Below are positions 10,386 to 21,692 of a stretch of DNA of 64,000 nt, piece after piece. Source of the DNA: Ceratorhiza oryzae-sativae. Lineage: Eukaryota > Basidiomycota > Agaricomycetes > Cantharellales > Ceratobasidiaceae. The stretch lies in contig JARWMV010000246.1 in assembly GCA_030998015.1 (NCBI GenBank), forward strand, positions 682,001 to 746,000, given 5' to 3'. A program made the position numbers and the translations under genes. Under the pieces are notes generated by a model. That model did no database searches. It saw only the letters and a program-made list of their open reading frames with translations, and was not told the origin of the DNA. Numbering within the stretch: position 1 is the stretch's first letter; every line of letters begins with the position of its first letter.

Positions 10386-13112
10386 ATGCCTGAATTCACC
10401 GTACGTCGTCTCCGCATCAGCTTTCATCGCTCTGTCTGAACTAGTTCGCAGCTCCGATCGGTCTGCATAGGTATCCTTATAGGATGTGTGCTCTGTTTTA
10501 CCAACATGTATTTCGGACTGCAGACCGGGTGGATCAGCATGTGAGTGTGCGGCAGCTCCTATGCATATTGTAATTCTAAAGCTGTCATCCAGGATGTCGA
10601 TGCAATCGGCCCTCTTGGGCTACCTCATTTCATTGATGTTTTCCCATCCTATCACACCCCAAGAAAACGTAGTTCTGCAAACGACTGCTGTCGCTACTGG
10701 AACTATGCCGTGAGTACATACGTCGTCAACCTGTATGTCATGTTATAACAACCCCGGGATAGGCTCGCCGCAGGATTTGTTGGAATTATTCCAGCATTGG
10801 GGCTATTGGATTATGAACGTGACAAGGCCCATCCAATACGAGTTGGGTTGACGGATGGGATACTCTGGGGTTGCGCTGTAGCGCTTTTTGGGTGTGTCCA
10901 TTCGTTACGACGATGCGTTTATAACGCGAGCTTAGCAAAATCGAAGGGTGTTCTTAGCACCTCCTCTCCGACGTCAAATGGTAGGTTACTATAGCCGCTT
11001 CGTTCGCAGTTCTAACGCCCCACTTATTATTAAATAGATTGTTAAGGAGGAGCTTGTGTTCCCTTCAGGAACCGCTACGGCCCAGCTTATCTCGGTTCTG
11101 CATGAGAAGCCCGAGACAGTGGGAGAGACGGGACAGTCTCGAGACCACCACCAGGACTCCCGCATAATTAGACGTCGAGGATATGAGGCGTTGTCCACAG
11201 CAGACCCAGATGCAAATCCTTTTATTCCAGCATCGGCTGATCAGCATCTAGACACCGAGGAGACTGAAGATACCAACGCTTATGCGAACGCCTATCGACA
11301 TGATATAGGCAATAGTTGGATAACACTAGGATGGAGCTTTGCAGCGTCAGCCCTACTTACCGTATGTGAATATCTATTCGGGAAAGTAATTTGTGCTTAT
11401 ATGCGAATAGCTTTCTTCGTACTTCTTCCCAGTGGTTTTCAATATCCCGCTTTTTGGCTTATATCTTGCTCGCGAATGGCTATGGTACTTTTCACCAAGC
11501 CTCTCATACGTAGGTCAAGGTAAGTGCCGCTACTTCGTGTCGGAGAGTATTCTCATTTTTCAAGGCATCATTATGGGATTCCCGACAACCCTGAGTATGG
11601 GGCTAGTATGTTATCCACTATTCAATACATGTACTTTTCTAATAGGAGGATCAGGGGATGGTATTTGGCTGGGGTGTGCTCGCCCCTATCTCTAAACTGA
11701 ACGGCTGGGCCCCTGGGCCCACTGGGGATATGATCACTGGAGCTCGTGGTTGGATCCTATGGGTATCCCTGGTACGCTTGTTGTAAGGCGGTGTGTGAAA
11801 CAATTCTAATTGAATCGAGGCTAGGCTATTATATGTGGGGACTCTTTCGTGTCCATTATCCCAACGATATATCGCGCCCTCAGATCGATATACATTTCAA
11901 CTATTACCAAAGTTCGTGTGTATTTCTTGTCCTCCTGCTCATGGGTTCTTAGATTGATTCTTTAGGAACTTGTCGTGGTTGAAGAGGATATTCCAGAAGA
12001 TGAGCCTGAGTCAAGACTTGTACCAGACAAGTGGGTTTGGGCCGGTTTGCTGTTTTCGGTTACCAGCGGGACAATCCTAGTATTGTTCGTGTTTGGGTAT
12101 GAAGGCATCAAGCCCTGGGCAACTGTACTAGGCTTCCTGATTGGAGGAATCCTCAGCCATCTCGGGTGAGCGCGCTAACTGACGATCTTAAAATAAAGCT
12201 CATAATTAAGCGAAGGGCGAGGGCTTTAGGAGAAACGGACTTGAATCCTGTTTCTGCTTTGGGGAAGATAAGGTATATGAACTTGCAACTGCAAAACGGC
12301 ATTCATCTAACAATTTGCCAGTCAACTCTTTTTCGCATTTCTACAGCCAGGAAATGTAGTAGCAAACATTATCGCTGGAGGAGTAGCTGAAGCGGGTGCC
12401 CAACAGTACGTTCCTTTCCGAATGAAGTCTATCCGCCCTAATCGCCATACAGAGCTGGTGACTTGATGCAGGACCTCAAAACAGGGCATCTATTGCATGC
12501 TTCTCCCCGAGCACAGTTCTATGGCCAGTTGGTTGGGTCTGTGGTATCTATCTTCATTAGCGCACTCGCATACAACCTTTACACAAAAGTGTATGCTATA
12601 CCTGGGCCACAATTTCCTGCGCCTACCGCCTATGTCTGGCTTTCTTTTGCACGACTGATAGGGTCAGGCAACGCACTTCCAAGTCACGCAAAGCCTTTCA
12701 TCATCAACGCTGTATTAATCGCTGCTGCCGTCGCCAGCTTCAAGATGCGCGCAATTAGTCAAGGGAAAGCATGGGCGAAATGGATTCCCAGCGGAGTCGC
12801 TTTTGCAATTGGCAAGTGTCTATTCTTCAGGTGATGTATTCGGCTAATGAATGTGCTAAAGGTTTTTTGAATACTCCAAGCTTCACCATAGCAAGGCTCA
12901 TTGGAGGCATCGCTGAGATGTTGTATCGACGTCGTGTTGAGCGACTCCGAGCAGAGGGTCTGCCCGTAAGTGACGTCGCCATCGTCATCCTTGCAAGCGG
13001 ATTCGTTCTTGGGGAGGGCGTCACGAGCATTGTTGGGTTAGTAATGAGATCTCTCGGTGTGGGTGTCATAAGTTGTGGGGGTTGTTGGCCAGGCGGGTGT
13101 CCATCTTGTTAG
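10386..13112 (+). CDS. OPT-superfamily oligopeptide/metal-chelate transporter (YSL-like clade)
   Basis: The spliced frame starts MPEFTLRSVCIGILIG and continues through CFTNMYFGLQTGWISM, LDYERDKAHPIRVGL, VKEELVFPSGTATAQLIS (~11040-11090), ISKLNGWAPGPTGDM (~11700), RALGETDLNPVSALGKIS (~12210-12300), and a hydrophobic C-terminus with VILASGFVLGEGVTSIVGL. These are hallmarks of the OPT superfamily, proton-coupled importers of peptides, glutathione or metal chelates; the EELVFPSGTATAQLIS motif points to the YSL-like branch. Many membrane segments are visible, separated by a hydrophilic loop (~11100-11310). The product should sit in the plasma or vacuolar membrane. More than ten short introns are needed, including one joining LHRV to ALGETDLNP near 12170-12210. 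Substrate cannot be read from the sequence. Confidence 0.9.
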
Positions 13113-13419
13113 TCTGCCCTAGTGTTTCATGTCATGAATAGCAGAAGTTGTGGGCGAACGGAGAAAAAGCAACCAAATACAAATCAAATCGAGTACACAT
13201 TCAACTCGACCACGTTTTGGCGTAGGGTCTTCGTGGTGTCTTCTTTCCTAGATTCATCCGCCGTGAGGACACCTCGTGGACACCTAGTCTAGAGGGAGAC
13301 AGTCATCATCCTGCGCGTACCGCAGAGTGAGCCTTACTTTCATTAGTCGTTTATTTCATCTATAACACTAAATTCATCTTAGAATCAACTAGTTTGACTT
13401 TCTAAATTCGGACTCCAAT
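13113..13419. other. Intergenic upstream of RING-PBZ-DM9 copy 1
   Basis: This AT-rich spacer between the OPT gene and the first RING gene has no frame worth reporting. It presumably carries the promoter of copy 1. Confidence 0.4.
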
Positions 13420-15506
13420 ATGGCTGATTTCCGTCGTGAAACAGACCGCCAAGCCCGCAACCCCGATGCTGAGAATCTCCTTCAGCCTTTGGTGACTTGC
13501 GGTGAGTGCTACTACAATAGAGTAGAACTTAATATATCATAAATTATTGCCCTTAGGTATTTGCATGGAGCTATATGTGGATCCGGTCGAATTTCTGAAC
13601 TGCCTTCACCTTGCGTGTGGCGCATGCGCTATGCAATGGCTGCAAAGGTAAACACATACCGGCCATATCTTAAAACATATTTATATATCGCGGTGCAACC
13701 TAGTTCATCAAGCTGTCCGCAGTGCCGAGAAGCTGTTCATGGGACAAGAGATAGTCATTATGCCACCTCGGTGACTGATGTCTACCAAACGATAGCGCCA
13801 AACTCCGAGCTGTGTCAAGCAAGGAATGACGAAGAACGCCGCCAACTGCGCCAGAAGTACCGCCCTGGTCAAGCCACATCATCTCGCAATGCGGCTCGAG
13901 CTCGCGGTGAGGCTAGGCGACCCGAGCCGATCGAATTTGAGTATGAGGCTCCTGGGGCCTATGGGCTTTCTGGACTCCAGATTAGCCAACCCGAACGTGG
14001 TTTTAGTCAGATAGCAAATACCGACGTTTCAACTGAATGGACACCATTCTCCGATCACGCGGCAGAGAGGTCGATTGTCAACCTTGAAAGCATGATATCG
14101 TAAGCGGATTCACTCAACAGCTTGTGGAAACTAACACTATCAATCCTAGGCCCCAGAATCGCTGCCAATCTTGCGACCCAAATAACTTAACTGGATACAT
14201 TTGCCCTGAACGTGCAACGTACTCCCCTCATACTATTCCAGTGGGCCATACGATCTGTGGGTTATGCGCACGGTTTCTACCTTGGCGAGAAGAACTCGCT
14301 AGCTCAAGGTGTAAGTTCATTCTCGATACTCATTCGTGGTGATATGCCCAATGATAAAAAGGTGTTGTATGTACTAGGACAACCTGTCGCGAAATGGGCC
14401 GCACATGCCGGAGCTCGGTCCCTCAAAGATTGCGGCTATGCGCTCTGAGAGGTAAGGAATAGTGTGCGCCCTTTCTAGTTGTTCCTAACTTCCCACTCTA
14501 AGACATTCAGTTTCCTCCGGGATGGCGTATTCCACTTGACCGTGCTTTTGGCGAAAATCGGTACGAGCAAGATATGTTCAAAGTGTTCTTGGATATGTGT
14601 GGTTTGGGCCTTCGGGATGTGTTTCAGGAGCTCGTTGCCTCCCGTAGCTCATCGGGCTTGCCTAGGGCTACTTGGCATGGTCCTGGCCATCCTCCAAATA
14701 GCACCACCCATGTAAACTTGGACGACAACATTTGTCTATTTTGCGCTTTGGATCTCGTGGAGGCGAGCTTGTTCGACTGGTGGATGTCTAAACGGTCGAC
14801 AGCTAGCTTACCTAGTAAGCAATCTCTTTCCTGAGAATTCTATCTTGAACCACAGAGCCCTTTAGATCAGTATATTAATAGGCAAAATTGTCCATATGGC
14901 ATCGCATGTAGGACAGCACGACTTGATCAGAACCATGCTCAACAGTTGAACCACATCTGCCAACCAACCCAGGCTGATGTACCTCCAGCCAATAGCCAAC
15001 GGGAAGATCCAGAGAACGGGAATCGGTTCGTTGGGGAAAGTGCGACTTTGAATCGAACGTTTCCACCTTATAGCCCGCTCGAAGTCACATTCCGCGATAA
15101 AGGCAACGAACCGATGTTTTTGACCTCCTCGATTCATAGAGACTACCGTGGCGTATTGACGATTCCGGGTCGAGTAACCATATGGGGCCCATCTAATGTG
15201 ACTGTCTATTTTGGGTTGGACGGGGAGGAACATGAACAGAACGGAGTCGTCCAGGTGCTCGTAGATACTCGTAGCATGCGTTGGGTCCAGACCTCAAGAG
15301 GAGTTATCCCAACAGGATGTAGACCAGTAGTAGGGGGGCGCATGGTTGTGAACGGATCTAACCGGGAACTATACCATTGCGCGGTCTGGTGGCGCGGGCA
15401 ACGGATACCAGGATATACATCTCCCCAGGCCGGACGTGCAGTCATTTCCTGGGGTGGCTTTGAATGGTATATTGAAGATCATTACGAGATTTTGTGTTGG
15501 AGCTAG
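13420..15506 (+). CDS. RING E3-like protein with CHFR-type PBZ finger and C-terminal DM9-like module (tandem copy 1)
   Basis: The ATG at 13420 gives a 25-residue lead straight into a C3HC4 RING: CGICMELYVDP, CLHLACGACAMQWL, then CPQCR after an intron (13557-13735). The region QTIAPNSELC follows, then an acidic/Arg linker. A Cys/His-rich block (CQSCDPNNLTGYICP, GHTICGLCARFLP, CTRTTC; 14160-14390) resembles the cysteine-rich region of the checkpoint ligase CHFR. A PBZ poly(ADP-ribose)-binding finger lies at 14889-14960 (CPYGIACRT, NHAQQLNHIC). The last ~160 residues end in a DM9/DUF3421-like repeat with IPTGCRPVVGG, LYHCAVWW, IPGYTSP and DHYEILCW. The FHA domain that starts CHFR and Dma1/2 is missing. 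Ubiquitin ligase activity and PAR binding are inferred. A second copy lies 300 bases downstream. Confidence 0.85.
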
Positions 15507-15809
15507 ATTTATTAGTGCATTTTTGTTTGTTCGGCTTCAATCTATTATATATGCGCGCCCTTTCTGGTTATGGATTCCTTAAACCTGCGTTCCCCAGTGG
15601 GTCGAGATGTGGTAGCGGACCAGAGTTAACTTGAGCATGGATATAGCAACTGCCCTGGTCATATAAATGGGCCTGGGCTATGCACATGAGTCACTAAAAG
15701 GCGCCCTCGTGTTAGTGGCGCGCAAACTCGGCGATGGTCACCGTGGCTTCGAGGCCCTTCAAACACGTTTATAAGCACCTCATACTGGTCGGTGGCTTGT
15801 GCATCCCCT
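15507..15809. other. Spacer between tandem RING-PBZ-DM9 genes
   Basis: About 300 bases separate the stop of copy 1 from the ATG of copy 2 on the same strand. I see no gene here; it should contain the copy 1 terminator and the copy 2 promoter. Confidence 0.4.
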
Positions 15810-17840
15810 ATGGCCGTTTTCGAATCCTTGGTTAGTGCGAACTCCGGCAATTCCGCCACTGAAAGTCTACTGCGTCCACTGGTAACATGTGGTGTGTATA
15901 CGTTTCCCGATTGTATATGGATATCTTATCCTTCGTTTGCACAAGATATCTGCTTGGGGCTCTATGTAGACCCTGTCGCACTCCTGGACTGCTTGCATCT
16001 CACATGTGGCGCCTGTGCCGTTGAATGGTTAAACGAGTGGGTTATTTCCCCCCAGTAATATACATTGGCACCTCATACTTTTATCACGTTTTAGGTCATC
16101 GAACTGCCACAAGTGCCGAGGGAGCGTTCGTGGCGCACGAGATAGCCACCACACTGCTGCTGTCGTAGAGGCATACAAGACCATTGCTCCGGATTCAACC
16201 TTGTGTCAAGAACGAACTCCAGAGGAGCTTGCATTACTGAGGGAGAGATATCGGCCTGGTCAATTTATAGCTTCCAACCAAGAGAGAGGTTGGGGCGAAG
16301 ATTTGAGCGACAGCGACGAGGGAAATTCAGATGACCAATCTGCCTTTATATTTAGATCTCTTTCTCTCTCTAGAAGATACCCTGCGTCCCAATTGCAGCG
16401 AACAACGGCTTTGATCGACAGAATCGGAGAGTGAGTACTTACCGGTGATTTGCGTCTAGTCCTCTAAGTATATGTCTAAACCCAGGCCAGAGCTCATTTG
16501 TTTTTCCTGCGACCCGGATAATACAACGGGCTATGTGTGTCCGCGGCCTTGCCCACCATATGCGGACCATACTATTCCGGCTGGCCATACGACTTGCGGG
16601 TTTTGTGCTCGCTTTTTGCCGGTGCGAGAAGATCAATCTAAGTGTAATCCTTTACGTTGTAATTTGGATGAAATGTTGATTGTCACCTCCACAACAGGTA
16701 CTGTCTGCACACGAACAACGTGCCTTGAACTAGGCCAAAGCTGCTGGGAGAGGGTTCGGACACCGCAAGAAGAGTTCCTCACTCCGCTGAAAGGTTACAC
16801 TTCGCTATCTTACATATAGATTTCCGTGACTGAGAATACTTGGTTCCTAGATATTCAGTTCCCCGAAGATTGGAGGTATCCCCTCACCCATGCATTTGGG
16901 GAGAACCAATACGAACGAGAAGTGTTTACGCAGCACCTCACTTCAAACGGTGTTACCCTCCAGGCGCTCTTCAGCCAAATCTTGGATTCCGTGGATTAGG
17001 CGGACTACCAAGGGCTAGGTGGCAGGGAGATGGATTCCCCCCTCACGATCGTGAATTTGTGAGGCCGACTGACAAGGTTTGCATACATTGTGCGTTAGAC
17101 TTGCTCGAGGGGAGCCTATTTGATTGGTGGATCTCTGAGCGCCCTGGTGCCAACCTTCCATGTAAGTGTTTTTCCTTCTAACGTGTATCCAACTAACTGA
17201 CAGATTCCCAGTCGAGGTGCGCAGTCGGGAGGATTGTTGGTACGGTATCGAGTGCCGCACCGCTCGCCATAATCCAGTGCATGCACGCACTCTGAACCAC
17301 GTTTGCCTTCCAACCCGGGGTGGAGATGATCTCCAGCGAGATCCACCCGAGGACGGAAACCGCGTCATTGTCGACGATGCCAGCACAATAGACATTTACT
17401 TCCCGGCCTACGGTCCCTCCGAAGTGACTTTCCGAGACATAGGAAACCAGACCGTGTTTATGTGCTCGTCGGTATGTGAGGACGAGACTTCGATTATCCC
17501 CGGCAAATTGTCAAAGTGGTGGGAGGGCCGTACCGCGGTCTACTATGGTATGGCTGGGCGAGAGTGCTTGCATGAAGGGACGGTGCACATGTTAAAGGAC
17601 CTACGAATCATGCGCTGGGTTCGTACGTCTGGAGGCATTGTACCTGATGGATGTCGCCCTGTTGTTGGCGGACAGCGGGAGGTCGAGGGGTTGAGAGAGG
17701 TGCTGTATCACTGTGCTGTGTGGTGGTGTGGTCAGCGCGTCCCAGGGTATACATCTCCTCGTACGCAATGTGCTGTGATTACATGGAGCGGATACGAGTG
17801 GTACCTCAAGAACGAGTATGAACTCTTGTGTTGGAATTGA
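15810..17840 (+). CDS. RING-PBZ-DM9 protein (tandem copy 2), with a one-base frame break
   Basis: This gene has the same domain order as its upstream neighbour. RING: CDICLGLYVDP, CLHLTCGACAVEWL, then NCHKCRG (15890-16130). CHFR-like Cys-rich block: CFSCDPDNTTGYVCP, GHTTCGFCARFLP, CTRTTC (16490-16720). PBZ finger: CWYGIECRT, HARTLNHVC (17235-17306). DM9-like end: VPDGCRPVVGG, LYHCAVWW, VPGYTSP, YELLCWN. Introns sit at matching positions, so the pair arose by tandem duplication and has since diverged clearly. The frame reading EREVFTQHLTS...QILDSV hits TAG at 16997-16999, while the homologous continuation (GLGGLPRARWQGDG) is one frame over. Aligned to copy 1, a single base is missing at about 16988-16992. 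This is either a sequencing indel or a real disabling mutation. Confidence 0.75.
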
Positions 17841-18241
17841 TATGCATCGATGTATGCGTTGCGTAACCTGGGATTGTGTGTACAATATAATCGAGCGAGC
17901 GATAAATGTTTCATTGCACGTCGAGAGTTCCACATACAAACGAAAACAAATGCCAAAATAACCATATCCTAAAATGCAAAATCCAAAGAGGGGTATAAAC
18001 ACAAGTAGACCAATGTCTAGCCAGTCTTTCTACAGACCAAAACCACACAACACGGTTGGGGTCACCACCTTTTGAAGGTGCGTATCAAGCTGGTCGAAAA
18101 GAGTGTTGGGGAATAATGACAGAATAGAAAGCCGAGCCATAATTGATGCGCGGACAGGCGCAGCCAGAGAGAATAAAGGTAGAAACATACCCCAAGTAAA
18201 ACAAGCGCAAGCTGAGGACCAAGAAGAGGGCAAGCGGGCAG
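17841..18241. other. Intergenic, convergent 3' flanks
   Basis: This lies between convergent genes (RING-PBZ-DM9 copy 2 and the GPI-anchored protein). Several overlapping minus-strand frames here lack recognisable content, and I see no gene. Confidence 0.4.
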
Positions 18242-19098
18242 TTAGAGCAAAGCGAAGACGCTAGCAGCAACGCTCATTGCGCCAATGAGAACGGAAACGG
18301 CATTCGTAGCCGCGCCGCCGGTCTGAGGGGTGCCGCTGCCGCTGCCACTGCTGGCTGGTCCACCGCCAACATTGATAGGGGCGACGAGAGCGCTGGTCGA
18401 GGCTGTCGCAGAAACCACCAAAGTTGTGGGTGTAACATTAGCAGAGGTCGTAACCGTTCTGTAAACCTTCGTGTTAGATTGGTCCCAACAAGAAACGAGA
18501 AAATGCATACCCAGCGCTTGTAGTCAGAACAACGCTCGAAGAAGCAACGCTCGAGGAGCTAGATGCAGCGTTGAAGCAAGCAGTGTTATCGCTCTTGCCA
18601 ATATCAACCTAGAACCGGACAGGAAATCATATTAGACCGGCTTAACCCTAAAACGGGCGAGAAGTTCGAGCTTACCTCGTCGGTAAATGCATCATTTCCC
18701 AGAGCATCCACGATTCCAAATGCAATAGCACCGGTCTTCGATGGGAGGTTGACAGTCCATTTGTACGTGGTGGCGTTCATCGGGGGAAGGACGAGCCTAA
18801 GTGACCATGTTCAACCCATGCCTTGAAGTGAACCTGCCCCCACTAGACTCACAAAGATTCCTCAGAGCCAGAATCACAGCTGGGAAGAACGTGAAGGGTG
18901 AAGGGGCGTTCTTGCCATGCCAGTTGAGAGTGACGGTGTTGCACTAGACACGCGAGGTGTTAGAAACCTGTTTTTATTCGAAGAAAACATTCGCGAAGCG
19001 TACCTGAGTGAGCTTGTTGGGAGTGTCGATGCTCAGCGCAGATACGGACAGAGCCGTGGTGGCGAGGCGAAAAAGACGGTAGAGAGTTTTCCGAACAT
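18242..19098 (-). CDS. GPI-anchored Ser/Thr-rich cell-surface protein (Kre9/Knh1-type N-terminal domain)
   Basis: Read on the minus strand, the mature protein begins SIDTPNKLTQCNTVTLNWHG and continues with PFTLHVLPSCDS, TYKWTVNLPSKTG and FGIVDALGNDAFTDEVDIG. This is the fungal 'Ser-Thr-rich GPI-anchored membrane' family domain. A Ser/Thr/Val-rich stretch follows, then a Gly/Ser linker (GGGPASSGSGSG) and a C-terminal hydrophobic tail (NAVSVLIGAMSVAASVFALL), the classic GPI signal. The ATG at 19098 gives a good signal start, MFGKLSTVFFAS, but the frame must shift by one base near 19060-19073 to reach TTALSVSALS; as written the ATG frame stops at a TGA within the next codons. An ATG at 19162 reads through, but gives an odd Arg-rich leader. 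A wall or surface location is expected. Confidence 0.75.
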
Positions 19099-19410
19099 GT
19101 TTCTGGCTAGTTTCGGTCGGTGTTACAACAGTAAATAGACACGAACGGCGGTCGACGCTCAAAGGGGGGTGGTACAGTCACAGAAGAAGAGAACGTGGGC
19201 GGGGAAAGAGCGGCGGGAGAGCGCGTAGAAGAGGAGCGAGGGAGACAACAGACGAGCAACCAGGGAAGAAAACAGCAATATTGAGCCAGGGTCACAACGG
19301 AATGACGAGCTAAGCGCCGGTTGCCATTGTCGGAATTCGGGAGTCGGCACACGTGCCGGACGAGTTCGAGTAGCAAACACGTAATACCCTCAAATTGACA
19401 TTTGTCAGTG
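19099..19410. other. Intergenic, upstream of GPI-anchored protein
   Basis: This is GC-rich near 19160-19290 and has no supported gene. It holds the promoter of the GPI-protein gene and the 3' flank of the paraoxonase-like gene, both on the minus strand. Confidence 0.4.
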
Positions 19411-20791
19411 TTATGATACAAGCCTACACTTGGCAACACCATTTCCATCATACAATCCAACTACAAACATAGTTTCCATATCCAAATCCGCAAACGCACC
19501 AGAGCTACTCGTGAAAAACGACCGTCGCTCTTGAATACATCGGCCACCCTCACACCGCGTGCCACGCGCGATATCCATGATTCCTCTTCGGTACCCGTCT
19601 CATCATACCCGGCGGGGCTAATTGTGGAAACCCAGCTGGGCGAGGTGTGTGTTTTTCCTTTTTTGAGGGCCGTGAAAGATGGCATGTGTGGATGTCCAGC
19701 AACGAGCAAGCTGTCACCCGCAAACGCGATATTGTCGGGGCTGAACGGCAGCTTGATCGCCCTTACGAAATCGACGCTATTTTGGTTCCACGCGTACAGT
19801 TGGACTTCGGCTCGCGTGCTAGACGCGACGGCAAGAGTGGAAGCATCGTTGGAAAGCGCGACGCCATTTGCAAAAGGAATGCGCGACTTGAGCGTATGGA
19901 CCTTGCGCACGCCCTCGGCAGTGTCGAATTCCACAAGACTGACGCGACCGAGCGGGAGAGCAAGATATGTCTCCAGCTGAGGCAAGAACTTATTAAACGG
20001 CTTGGGAAGGCGGTACGTAAACCTATGATCTTGAGACAGAATAAACGCCTGGTCGGACAAGGCATGTATCGAGTTGGGAGCGGTGATCGATGGGTGTTGC
20101 AGCGTGCTTTCATGCTCGAGGCTAAGCATGGATGTCTCCGAGGAAAAATATATGCGGAAGACCTCGATGGTCGGTCGGTCGCGTCTGTGGTTGATCACCA
20201 GCACGCGTGGTTCTTCTGCGCTTGGGATAACTTCAATCCCGAGAGGATGAAAGTCGACATTGGGCGAAAAGTAGCCAAGCTCGAGTCGGTACGGTCCATG
20301 TGTTACAGAGTCTGAGTCGTAATGTATTGCCCACAGGCCGCCCCGAGGGTTCGGGTCAATCAACGGCCCCTATGAAATATTGAGATTTGGACGCGTTATT
20401 GGAAGGAGGAAACGCGTACCATGACCGTATTCCACTTTAATCGTCCTGGGTCACAGCTGAATATCGAGATGCCTACGCGTCACAAGTCTCTGTCAACCGA
20501 ACGCCAAAGCTAGAGACAAGCAAAGCCTGGCCAACGTACCAGGAGAAACGACAACTCCATCTTCGCAAAACTTGAACCTGCTATGGGCGTGTTTATCTCT
20601 CACGACACTGCATTCTGCGCCAGCGTCGAATATTTTAGGAAGGTCCTTGGACAAGAGTTGCGTTTTCAAAGCATGTTGGTGCGAATAGACCCAATATGAC
20701 TATGGCATTATGTCAATACAAGCTTGCACATTTTTCACCACACACTCACGATGAGTCCGACGACCACGACTGACCTCCAAGAACTCAGCAT
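19411..20791 (-). CDS. Paraoxonase/arylesterase-like six-bladed beta-propeller protein
   Basis: The gene starts MLSSWRSVVVVGLI, a signal anchor, and continues over short introns with AGAECSVVRDKH, FCEDGVVVSPG and a long exon (20363 to ~19510). That exon contains GYFSPNVDFHPLGIEV, VLVINHRRDRPTIEVF, HPSITAPNSIHALSDQAF and IPFANGVALSNDASTLAVAS. These blade motifs are typical of the PON/SMP-30 group of calcium-dependent lactonases and esterases. As written the exon ends at 19461 with an aberrant tail (RIWIWKLCL). One base over, the DNA encodes TSSSGAFADLDMETMFVVGL and runs to a TAA at 19411-19413, the normal family end. The switch point is the A5 run at 19514-19518, a likely homopolymer deletion. 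Substrate is unknown. Confidence 0.82.
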
Positions 20792-21041
20792 GTCTATAAC
20801 CTGCCAGCAAAAAGGGCCCGCCTACAGCCAATGTATATCGTGGAGAGAAAAAGGGCGCACGTTGCAAGTAGCGTCTAGCTTTTATTTGATTACCTGAACA
20901 TCAGCACACAATCCAATAGGGACGTGGCTGCTCCGGCCAGGATCGCGCAAGGGATCACATGACCGCGATCATGATGACGCCAGTGTGCGAAGAGCTGAAC
21001 GAAACTGATCTGCCTTGCGCGGGTCGATCTCCACTACCACC
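20792..21041. promoter_or_regulatory. Divergent promoter region
   Basis: This 250-base stretch separates the ATG of the minus-strand paraoxonase-like gene from the ATG of the plus-strand SRPBCC gene, so it must contain both promoters. No specific factor site is claimed. Confidence 0.4.
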
Positions 21042-21692
21042 ATGTCGAACACCACCAAGATCCCAACATCGACATCGCTCACCGAGTCGGCGGTGATTCC
21101 GTTTCCGCTGGACGAGGTCTGGCACTTGATCAAGCTCAAGTCGATCCCCAAATTCTGGAGCATCATTGCTTCGGCTGAGGATGTAAACGTCGAGGAAGAC
21201 GTCCACGCTGCCAAGTGGACATTCAAGGACGGGACGAGTGCGACTGTCAAACTCGAGGAGCATTCGTGTATGTGTCGTAGGTGATTACTTGCCGTGCCTC
21301 GGCTGACATCCGTACCGAAGCGATTGATCACTTTATCACCTACTCTGTGATCGACTCTGAGCCTGCACTTGGGTACTCGTCTCTGCTGAGCCAGATCCGG
21401 CTTTTCCCTGTGACGTCGGGCGATCATCGTGGACATACGTTTGTCCAATGGAGTGCACAGTTTAGCGGAGATGCGGGTATCGGTGAGTTCCGAGCTTGAT
21501 GGATGGGAATGATATGACCTGAAGTCCCATCGCGCACCAGATGTCGTCGAGGTAGATATATGCCCCCCTATTCTGCTTTCAAGTCCGATCAGGTACTAAC
21601 CGTATTTCCAGGACGCACGCTACAAGCGAAAGGACGGCCTGGTCGACTTGACCAAGGCGCTAGCTGCGGGAAAAGGAAAAGCCCGGGCGTAA
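21042..21692 (+). CDS. SRPBCC (START/Bet v1-like, polyketide cyclase-type) small protein
   Basis: Four exons join with compatible phases. They give MSNTTKIPTSTSLTESAVIP, then FPLDEVWHLIKLKSIPKFWS (the conserved W and helix of the START-like fold), a beta-rich core (AAKWTFKDGTSATVKLEEHS, ITYSVIDSEPALGYSS, GHTFVQWSAQFSGDAGI) and a C-terminal helix (ARYKRKDGLVDLTKALAAG). The ~150-residue size and pattern fit the SRPBCC superfamily of hydrophobic-ligand binders seen in many fungi. No catalytic residue can be assigned and the ligand is unknown. The first intron joins EEHS to SIDHF at ~21271-21330. No signal peptide is present, so the product is likely cytosolic. Confidence 0.75.

Noticed and set aside
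19647..20315. Plus-strand frame of 222 codons
   Set aside because: It is antisense to the paraoxonase-like exon, which has clear family motifs.
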